64,000 bases of DNA from Apoderus coryli. Lineage: Eukaryota; Arthropoda; Insecta; Coleoptera; Attelabidae. Every line of letters begins with the position of its first letter. Position 1 is the first letter of the stretch. A program made the position numbers and the translations under genes. The stretch lies in assembly GCA_911728435.2 (NCBI GenBank), contig OU452200.1:29651715-29715714 (forward strand), read 5' to 3'. The notes below the pieces were generated by a model that had not been told where the DNA came from, ran no database searches, and saw only the letters and a program-made list of their open reading frames with translations. Positions 55,705 through 64,000 of the stretch are shown here, in pieces.

Positions 55705-56321
55705 ATAAATACTGATCTAAAGCCGATTCAAGAATTGCATCCTGGGGATAGCGAGTTGCGCTTACGATTTTGTAGATTTTTTTTAAATTGCCTGGACACA
55801 AATGAAGACATTTTTAAACAAGTACTGTGGAGTGATGAAGCTCAGTTTAACCAGCAAGGAGTGGTCAATCAGCACAACTTGCATTGTTGGACTTCAAAAT
55901 CAGCACCAAATTAGAGAATCACATAAGCAAGCACGCTTGAGCTTAAATGTGTGGATTTGTCTGTTGGGAAATATGATAATAGAACCACAGTTTCTAACTA
56001 GGATAGTAAACGTCGAAAACTATGCCAATTTTTGCGATAAAAGAGTACCAACTCTTCTGGAAGAAGCTCCTTTAGTATAGCGGCCAAATATTGTGTTTCA
56101 ACATGATCCCTGGATCTCAACCCTTTTGGCTTTGGGGTTATCTGGAAAATATGGTTTACCATGTCCTATCCAACATTGAAGATGATGTTATTGTTTGCAT
56201 TTATGGAGCTTTAGCACAAATTAGAAACGAAGCAATAGGCCGTATAGAAAACCATTTTGTTCGCCGTTTGTACGCATGCATTGAACAAAATGCTGAGGAT
56301 TTCGAACACTTGCCTTTGTAA
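55705..56321 (+). pseudogene. DD41D-type transposase remnant, copy 1
   Basis: Fragments PIQELHPGDSELRLRF, FKQVLWSDEAQFNQQGVVNQ (first catalytic block), then after stops FWLWGYLENMVYHVLSNIED and NAEDFEHLPL with a stop at 56319-56321. Compared with copy 2 it lacks the QHDGAPAHY region, a deletion joined at the GATCCCTGGATCTC block. The third catalytic aspartate is deleted in both copies. Confidence 0.8.
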
Positions 56322-56389
56322 ATTGAAATGTTTTTGTTTTATTATGTGTTTAGTTGATAAATAATTTGAATGTGAACATTTTTTTTTTT

Positions 56390-56645
56390 GATTTTCGAAA
56401 ATTACTTCATTTTAATATTCAAAATGGTCATAATTTCATAAGGAGACATTTTTCCAAATTTTGACTTAAGCGATTTTCCTCTTATTTTTAGTCGTAGATT
56501 CTACCCTCACCCTGTATATACCTGGTGGGAAAAAAAAATTCCCCACCCTTTGAGGGTAGAATCTACGACCAAAAATAAGACGAAAATCATTTATGTCAAA
56601 TTCTCGAAAATGTCTCATTATGAAATTATGACCATTTTGAATATT
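56390..56645. repeat. Adjacent inverted transposon ends forming a large hairpin
   Basis: 56390-56519 (AAAATGGTCATAATTTCAT, CTTATTTTTAGTCGTAGATT, CTACCCTCACCCTGTATA) is mirrored by 56545-56645 (GGGTAGAATCTACGAC and so on). These are the right TIR of copy 1 and the left TIR of copy 2, separated by about 25 bp. Confidence 0.75.
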
Positions 56646-56754
56646 GAAATCAGGCAAATCTTTCACTTGGAATTATTAATCTAAATCTAGGCATCCTTGA
56701 TAAAGACAATATAGTAAATTTCGAATGTCAAAGTCTAGTTGTCACATAAATTGT

Positions 56755-57760
56755 AAACTGGAGTGAAAAGTTGAAAAAGTGCAATTCAAGTATGACTTGG
56801 AGTTTGTAACAATAATGCCGTGTCGCAGAACGTCAACCGCGAACGTTTTCCAACTAGGCGACACCCAGATCATAAGTCAGTAACTGATGTTAAAAATCAC
56901 CTTCAACTGGGTGCTTTGTACCACGGAAAATTAATTCAGGTCGCCCTAGAAAACTTACATGGCAACAGGAATACCAATTACTTCATGGCATTGAACAAGA
57001 TCCTTCGGTGAGCACCAGAATTATGGAAAGTAATCGTCATCATCCACGTTGCACCATACACAGATTTATGAAAAGAGAAAATCTGCATCCTTATCATCCA
57101 AAGCCGGTTCAAGAATTGCATCCTGGGGATAGTGAGTCGCGCTTACGATTTTGTAGATTTGTTTTAAATTGCCTGGACGCATATGAAGACTTTTTTAAAC
57201 AAGTACTGTGGAGTGATGAAGCCCATTTTAACCAGCAAGCAGTGTTCAATCAGTACAACTTGCATTGTTAGAATTACGAAAATCCGCGCGATTGGTCTGT
57301 CAGGAAATGGGATAATAGAACCACAGTTTCTACCTAGGATACTAAACGCCGACTATGCCAATTTTTGCGATAACATAATATTACTAACTCTTCTGGATTG
57401 CTTTAGTACAGTGCAGTGGGCATATATTGTATTTCAACATGATGGTGCACCTGCCCATTATTCTCGAAATGTGCGAGAGATATTAAATCGATGATTTCCC
57501 AACCAATGTATCGGTCGTGGAGGAACTATTTCTTGGCCTCCTAGATCCCTGGATCTCAACACTTTTGGCTTTGGGGTTATCTGGAAAATATGGTTTACCA
57601 TGTCCTATCCAACATTGAAGATGATGTTATTGTTCGCATTTATGAAGCTTTAGCACAAATTAGAAACGAAGCAATAGGCCGTATAGAAAACCATTTTATT
57701 CGTCTTTTGCGCACATGCATTGAACAAAATGGTGAGCATTTCGAACACTTGCCCTTGTAA
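56755..57760 (+). pseudogene. DD41D-type transposase remnant, copy 2
   Basis: Longer than copy 1. N-terminal helix-turn-helix region (GNRNTNY, EQDPSVSTRIMESNRHH, then MKRENLHPYHPKPVQELHPG), FFKQVLWSDEAHFNQQAVFN (D1), IVFQHDGAPAHYSRNVREIL (D2), CIGRGGTISWPPRSLDLN, then a small deletion removes the third aspartate and shifts frame into LWGYLENMVYHVLSNIED, ending NGEHFEHLPL. Several stops. About 90% identical by eye to copy 1 where they overlap. Confidence 0.85.
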
Positions 57761-57764
57761 ATTT

Positions 57765-58340
57765 AAATATTTTTGTTTTATTATGTGTTAATAAATAATT
57801 TGAATTTGAACATTTGATTTGATTTTCGAAAATTGCTTCATTTTAATATTAAATTCGATATTTTGACATAAGTAATTTTTTTTTGCACACTCTTTTTATT
57901 TTTTTTTCATAGATGGCGCTACTGTTAGATTTCCAATAACGTTAACATCAGTAGTTTTCACTCACTTAACTTAATGTGCATTCCATCTAGAGGATAAGTT
58001 GACAATTAATTGAGAAAGTTTACTTAGGTAGTCGTCTGCCATTCCGCTAAACTCATTTAATTATGTAAAATTATCCATTATTAATTAGTAATCACTTTTT
58101 AATTATCATTGTAGTACCGAAATATACCTAAGATTCTAAAATCAAATTTCTATAGCGTACACGCTCAGATAATAATTTGACAGTTTCTTTCTACATTTAA
58201 AATACTCAACATTGGCATGTGAGCCTGTCACATAAGTTTATCTGATCTGAGTTTGTCAAAGGATAACGCCTATTATCATGTACGTCAAAAAATACTCCCA
58301 TTAATTACTGTCAAGAACTGTCAGTAGTTCATAACAGTAA
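57765..58340. other. Non-coding spacer
   Basis: The first 110 bp resemble the right end of copy 1 (TTGAACATTTGATTTG, ATTTTCGAAAATTGCTTCA), so they are the right flank of copy 2's element, truncated before the CCCTGTA tip. The rest is AT-rich. Confidence 0.45.
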
Positions 58341-58344
58341 TAAT

Positions 58345-59290
58345 TAATTATTATTATTTTTTTTTTGATTAGGCCAAGGTAGAGAAATCATCATGACACC
58401 TAGGGAGTTCCTTACCACTTCCCTAGGTAGTGTGGGACTTTAACCCAAACTAAAACTCTGCCTTATCTTTGTAGTATGGCTCGGGAACCCTCCCTTTTCC
58501 ATCCTCGCTTGATTGTCCTCTGTTGCTGTTGTCTTCTGATGTTGATTGTCGTCTGTTGCTGTTGTCCTCTGTTGGTGGTGCCTAGAAAACACTATGAAAC
58601 ATACCTTTAGATGAGTATACCTGACCTAAAAGAAACAATATTAATTGGTGTCCTAATCCTGTGGATTCCTTCGTCAGAGTTGACTCCTCGGTCTCCGGTA
58701 CCACCTGGCACCGTCTTCTACGTTGTAGTTGACTGCTTCGCGAATCAGTGGGTTTGCATGGGTCTCTGCCATTGCAAAGACCTTCTGGGCTCTCAACCTC
58801 ATGACGTCCCTGAGGGCGTCGAGTTTGAGGTCCCTTCGGATCTGTGCGTTTGACACAAACCAGGGTGCACCCACTGCCATCCTTCTTGCCTTGTTCTCCG
58901 TGGCTTCCAATCGTTTCAGGTACGATGGTGCCGCGTATCCCCATGCTGAACTGGCATAGGTCAAGGCAGGTCGCACGACTGCCTTAACCATTTGGAGCTT
59001 GACCTGCAAGGGCATCTTGCTCCTTCTGCAGATCATCGGGTAGAGCTTCGAAATGATGCCTTTGGCATTCGCGATGCTCTTCTCGATGTGCGGTCTCCAT
59101 GACAGGGATCTGTCCAAAGTTACTCCCAGGTACTTTGCAGTGTCCTGCCATTGTATGTCAGTACCCTCGATGTTGACGCAGTCGTCGGGGCGCACTTCTC
59201 TTCTTCTGATGAGGAGCGCGGTGGTCTTCTCGGCATTAATCTTGGTCTTCCAACTGGTGCACCATTCGGTGAAGTTGGACAACTGAATTA
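58345..59290 (-). pseudogene. Jockey-like LINE, 5'-truncated
   Basis: Minus-strand frame to 58674 encodes the RT thumb and C-terminus: LSNFTEWCTSWKTKINAEKT, DTAKYLGVTLDRSLSWRPHI, KAVVRPALTYASSAWGYAAP, ETHANPLIREAVNYNV, then a stop. A 3' UTR rich in CAACAG/GACAAC words leads to a poly(A) run (poly(T) about 58349-58366 on the plus strand). GC content is well above the surroundings. 5'-truncated at about 59285, upstream of the thumb. A diverged copy sits at 20641-21352. Confidence 0.88.
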
Positions 59291-59362
59291 TTAAAATAAA
59301 GTTCTTTTGGTTTAATATTGTAGTATGAAGAGGCAGGCGAAAAACAGTTGTAAGCACCACTG

Positions 59363-59463
59363 GCGGTAAAGCCGCTGTAGCCCTTCGCTGTATAGCTGCC
59401 CTCGCTCGCTTCGCTCACTCGTGCGTCTATACAGCGGCGGGCTGCAACGAATGATTTACCGCC
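59363..59463. repeat. GC-rich interrupted hairpin
   Basis: GGCGGTAAA...GCCGCTGTAGCCC..CGCTGTATAG pairs with CTATACAGCG...GGGCTGCA..TTTACCGCC around CTCGCTCGCTTCGCTCACTC. Arms about 40 bp with mismatches. It is strikingly GC-rich for this window; probably a small fold-back MITE. Confidence 0.75.
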
Positions 59464-60607
59464 CTTTATACTTAATATACTATTTTGTTTGATGCGTCTA
59501 GATATTTTACTGTTAGATAGGGGAGGGAGATTGGTCTCACATCGAAAAAATCTAAATTCACTTTCTTAATTTCTACATATTTTTTTTCCCGACAGTAAAA
59601 TTTGTTTAGGAAATATTGTTTAATGTTTTGATCCCTTAAAAATACTTCTTCTACGCCTATGGCCAACAAAAACAATATGAACTTGATTTCTCTGAAAGAA
59701 AATAATACACATAACGCATTTTTGATTTATACTATCACCAGATTTTAGTCTGAACGCTTTGAACTGTTTTAAATAATTTCAGAATAATTCAAAGTAGTCC
59801 GTTACTGTTAACAAGAAAACCAAGAAATGTATATTGGTAGTTGATGATCAGGTATGAAATCACATTTATTAAAAGATGGTGTTAAGTTGGATTCAGCTTA
59901 TTAATTTAGGAAAAATGTGATTTTGTGAGCGTGGTTTTTATAGTTTTAATTTATAGTTTTTATATGTTAATTTAATAGTATGATGGTGGAATGTAATAAT
60001 TGAGATGTTATCCCTAGGAATGATTAATAATATTACGAAACAGAAAGCAGAAGCGACAAAAATACAAAATATGATTTTAGTTAAAAATTGAGTACATTTA
60101 TCAAAATCTAATTTTGCTTGAGGCGACAATGAAGCCGTAAGTCATGAACTATTAAGAGAATATAACTTCAACTATAGGTATACATTAGTCTTAATCAAAT
60201 TTTAATGTTTCGATGAGAATTATATACAAATAGTATGTGAGCAGTTCTACGGTTTTTGAATTCGCTAGAGCATTATTTGTAATCTTGGAAATCAATGCAA
60301 TTATAACTATAAAATATTTTGCTCTCCTTGAGGCTATAATTTTCTTTGGTTGTTACGCCAACTCAGATAGTTTTCTCACAACCACATAGAACTAGAAAGC
60401 AGTACCAAGAATAATTGACCATAAACCTTTATTGCCGCCTATAACGTCTAATGCTTGCTTTTGTGCAAAAATTTTGTGTAGGAAATTTTAGAATTTGTTC
60501 GAGGATCATGAATCTAGAAATCATTAGTTGTATTGGATTATTTAATACAATTAACAATTTATCAAATCACATTATAGGATCATAAATTAATACGGTATAG
60601 CTCGATA
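59464..60607. other. AT-rich non-coding DNA
   Basis: No gene recognised; ORFs of 60-70 codons on the minus strand lack known domains. TCTACGCCTATGGCC near 59650 may be part of the dispersed repeat seen at 5.9 and 47.7 kb. Confidence 0.4.
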
Positions 60608-60609
60608 TA

Positions 60610-62684
60610 CAGGGTGTCCCCTCTCAATTGGAAAAAACTTCTGGGGCATATTGAGGAACCATAGACAAGCAGTTTGAGATAAGAGACTGATGTCCGGAAG
60701 TGCATGGTTTTCAAAATACAGGGTGTCAAAGTTTTTTTCAAAAAACCTTTTTTTATCAATATCTCGAAAGAGACGTTAACCGATTTTCTTGAAATTCGCT
60801 GGTGATGTAAGCTTAATAAGACGCTCAGTTAGCACTAATTAAATGTTAATTGTGACTTCCAGTGGCGCCCCGGGGGACAGTGTCACGAATAAAATTGACA
60901 AAAAAATGTACGCTACTGACTTTTTTTGAAAATTTTATATTTTTTTCCGAAAGCTCAGTTAAAAATACAACTTTTTTGTCACTTGATATTTTTTCGTATC
61001 TCTCTCCGTTTATGAGAAAAAATTTGTATTAAAAACTTTATTAAAAGGTCCATTATTATTGAAAGAAAAACAAGGAGGCTTTTTTACAAATAATTTATTA
61101 TTAATAGTGGAGCAAATGCTCAAAGTGTTCACCATGCATTTCGATGCATTTTCTGCACCTGTCGAGCCAGGATTCGCGCACCCGAGCAAACACGCCTGGA
61201 TCGTTCGCGATAAATTCCGCTGCCACCACAACTCTAGCAACTAGGTCCTCTATTGTCGGCACAGGAGTTGCATAGATCAACCGTTCCATTTCGCCCCAAA
61301 GAAAAAAATCCAGGGGGGCCAAGTCTGGCGACCTTGCTGGCCAAGGGACGGGACCACCTCTACCAATCCACCTGTTGTTGTAGGTTTGGTCGAGGTAACA
61401 TCTCACGGTGCGCGCAAAATGCGCTGGACAACCATCGTGTTGGAACCAGGCCTCTCTACGCAACTGGAGGGGTACATCTTCCGGGAGCTCGGGCAGAATA
61501 TCTCGCAAAAAAACTAGATCGCTATTCCCGTTGAGGTGATCAGGTAGAACGTATGGCCCAATCAAATGGTCGCCCAGAAAACCTGCCCAAACATTAACAC
61601 CAAACTTCTGCTGATATCCTCTGATGTGCCTAGTCGCTCCACTCGTGGTTATTACGAGGATTGAATGTCCCCTCGCGCGAAAATCCTTTTTCATCGCTCG
61701 TGAAGATTATACTTAAAAAATCAGCGTTTTCATCCGCTTGACCGAGCAACCACTCGCAGAACTCGAGCCGCCGAGGAGCGTCGCCAGGCAGTAGATGCTG
61801 CACCTTTTGCAGTTTAAATGGATGCAGATCGTGGATTTTCAATACTCGATAGACAGTATTTTTGCTGCAATCAAGTCGCGACGCAATCTGACGAGTGCTA
61901 ATGTTGGGCTCATTCTGAATGCGTGCCATGACTTCATCCTCAACGGCATCTCTGATCGGACACTGCCTTGCAAATTCTCGAATAGGCTGCAAAGATAACA
62001 AAGCCTCTTAGATTGGCTGTAAATAGAAACGCGCAAGAAAAAAACACAGAAAGTTGCCATTTCTGCAATACTTACCACGAATGAGCCGGTCTCCCGTAGA
62101 TTTTGATTAATTTTGACAAAAATCTTATGGTTTGGCAATTCACGATTTTGGGAAACGCTGCCCGTACAACCGTTGTGCTAACAAAGAATTACCGCGCGCT
62201 TCCCCATACAAGAGATGCATATCTGCAAGCTCGGCTAATTCAAAACGATTCATTTTTGCAATTAGTGTAACGTTTGAAGATAATTAAGTACTTATAAACT
62301 GACACTTTTACTAAAGTTTGACATGTTTATGTGTTACCATGACAACATTGTTTTGTTTTAGATTTTCACTAATAATAATAAATTATTTGTAAAAAAGCCT
62401 CCTTGTTTATCTTTCTAATAATAATGAACCTTTTAATAAAGTTTTTAATAAAAAAATTTTCTCGAGAACGGAGAGAGATACGAAAAAATATCAAGTGACA
62501 AAAAAGTTGTATTTTTAACTGAGCTTTCGGAAAAAAATATAAAATTTTCAAAAAAGTCAGTAGTGTACATTTTTTTGTCATTTTTATTCGTGTCACTGTC
62601 CCCCGGGGCGCCACTGGAAGTCATAATTAACATTTAATTAGTGCTAACTGAGCGTCTTATTAAGCTTACATCACCAGCGAATTT
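60610..62684 (-). mobile_element. DD41D mariner-like transposon with very long TIRs, right end truncated
   Basis: The left end CAGGGTGTCCCC (after TA at 60608-60609) begins a TIR of about 500 bp reaching about 61108. Its mirror at about 62370-62684 stops at CATCACCAGCGAAT, lacking the outer 190 bp. Shared landmarks are CCCCGGGG near the GGCGCCACTGG block, TACAACTTTTTTGTCACTTG and CAAGGAGGCTTTTTTACAAA. The interior holds a frameshifted transposase. Dead through both lesions. Confidence 0.85.
61101..62001 (-). pseudogene. DD41D mariner-like transposase, one frameshift
   Basis: Two overlapping minus frames. 61630-62001 carries the helix-turn-helix STRQIASRLDCSKNTVYRVL and DLHPFKLQKVQHLLPGD and reaches D1 (IIFTSDE). 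61101-61694 continues QQKFGVNVWAGFLGDHLIGP, D2 (WFQHDGCPAHF), then WPARSPDLAPLDFFLWG with D3 41 residues after D2, ending HFEHLLHY, stop. A frameshift just after D1 (about 61630-61695) is the only clear coding lesion. Distant relative of 30251-31363, clearly a separate lineage. Confidence 0.9.
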
Positions 62685-64000
62685 AATTTATAAATTAGTA
62701 ATATACAATTCGCGCAGAATTATTATTATTAGATTTGCAATGATATTTTCACTTTTTTATAAATACATTCAGACTCTGACATTTTTTAACATTATCTGGT
62801 AAGTTGTTAAATATTGTATTGTTATTGTTTCTTTCGCAACACTTTTTGTACTAACGCTTGAACTTGAATTGACTTTAACTGGTAAATTCGTATTACTAGA
62901 AATAACTGAAATTGCTGTTGTAACCTTAGTTCGAATTGTTTGTTCAATTAGTTCTCATATCCAGTGATAACGCTGTGACAGAGTGATAACAAGAACGTGT
63001 GATAACATTTGCTGTCACACACCCAAGAAAACACAAATCATCACCTAAAGTTGTTAAACTACCTAATAATACATAATTTCGAAAGTTTTGAATCTGCGAG
63101 GAATTTGATGAAGTAATAACGAAGACGTATGATACAAAATTTTCCAAAGTTACCTCATAAAAACATTACCGCCATGATTATTACCAGGTACTGATTAGTA
63201 TCTACAATTGTCATAATTGTTGATTATTTTTGACAAGTGTCATATTTATCCGCTTTCAAACGCCATTATGGTCAACTAAAATCAATTAAATTTGAAAGTT
63301 CTATCACCATTGTAATAGAAAAATGTAAAATTGTGTGTATTTTGAAAACTATAAATTTTTTGAACAGACATCCTTTAATAAACTTGCATTTATTTTTTAT
63401 GCAAAAAAATATAAAAATTGGCGGTTGCCATTTAAAAATTTTAAATTTTGACTTTTCAATTTGATTGTACACCCGTTTTTTTAAATATTAATATTTATTA
63501 ACAAAATATACATAGGCGCCTAAAGTAAGTCTATAACTATTAGGATATCGCAACAAATTAAATTATTAAAGCTTCCATATACTAAAAAATTCTAATTAAT
63601 TTTTAATCTGCAAACGTAACTTTTGACAGAAAATTTCAATTATTTCGAAAACGGCTGGACATAGGCATAATATATTTATTATACATGAACTATCTTTAGA
63701 AGAAATATCACTCGATAAATGTTCTAATTGCCATCAAATACATAAGTTCATTGTAAAAAGGAAATCTTATATACTTAATAGTTGGAGCATTTTGTTTATA
63801 TCGAACTCTAATATTTTGCATCGATGTTATGTTAAAAACAATTACCTAGTATGAATGAACATATTTATTTAGTTCTTTATACATCCATTATTTAATTATG
63901 AGAATTTGATCTTTATTACCTCAATTCAACAGTTCATTTTTAAAATACCAAAGCACCTAATAATTCCAAATTATTTCGTTTACTGTCTAATATCCATTAT
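62685..64000. other. AT-rich non-coding DNA
   Basis: No gene or transposon end recognised. Overlapping ORFs on both strands near 63.2-63.5 kb are AT-rich and without domains. Confidence 0.4.

Overview
The window is AT-rich, gene-poor nuclear DNA from an animal, most likely an insect. The evidence is one recognisable host exon (KDM1A/LSD1, Drosophila Su(var)3-3) with good splice sites, plus insect-type repeats: DD41D mariner-like transposons with TACAGGGTG-type ends, several LINE clades, a Penelope-like element, an errantivirus/gypsy remnant, MITEs and a tRNA-Ala-derived SINE-like sequence. I see no bacterial operons, ribosomal RNA or CRISPR. The order of insect is not determinable by eye; a beetle or another insect with a large genome would fit.

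Layout. 0-2 kb: a diverged inverted copy of a hammerhead-repeat family, then two head-to-tail palindromic MITEs. 2-7 kb: unremarkable AT-rich DNA with one hammerhead-like motif. 7-9.2 kb: a decayed transposase and a LINE 3' end. 11-12.4 kb: hammerhead-like motifs and a short 'retrozyme' insertion with a 13-bp target duplication. 12.9-14.5 kb: a dead DD41D transposon carrying a THAP-like exon. 14.9 kb: SINE-like tRNA head. 20-21.4 kb: two nested LINE fragments. 22.6-25.8 kb: hammerhead-bearing repeats, a Penelope-like element (reverse transcriptase plus GIY-YIG) and a transposase scrap. 29.8-31.9 kb: a complete DD41D transposon with an intact 370-codon transposase and about 365-bp terminal inverted repeats. 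32.2-34.6 kb: a LINE interrupted by a fold-back hammerhead element with a 12-bp target duplication. 35-39 kb: non-autonomous TIR elements and a LINE. 39.2-40.8 kb: an RTE-like LINE. 42.4 kb: the LSD1 exon, so much of the surroundings is probably intron of that gene. 42.7-47 kb: MITEs, a LINE and a dense nest of palindromes. 49.8-51 kb: a deleted errantivirus-like provirus. 51.5-54.4 kb: a LINE tail with an 11-bp target duplication, another LINE tail, and the 337-bp hammerhead tandem array. 55-62.7 kb: three more DD41D elements and a Jockey-like LINE.

The most interesting system is the set of self-cleaving-RNA signatures. A canonical type-I hammerhead ribozyme lies in a 337-bp unit that occurs in tandem at 53.5-54.4 kb. 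The direct array starts exactly at the predicted self-cleavage site, is preceded by an inverted partial copy, and the whole insertion is flanked by a 13-14-bp target duplication. A second insertion at 12.2 kb has the same outer ends and its own 13-bp duplication. Around a dozen further hammerhead-like motifs, several with compensatory changes in stems I and II, sit in other dispersed repeats, one of them beside the Penelope-like element. A plausible reading is non-autonomous, ribozyme-processed retroelements moved by a Penelope-like or LINE reverse transcriptase; the mobilising enzyme is inferred, not shown.
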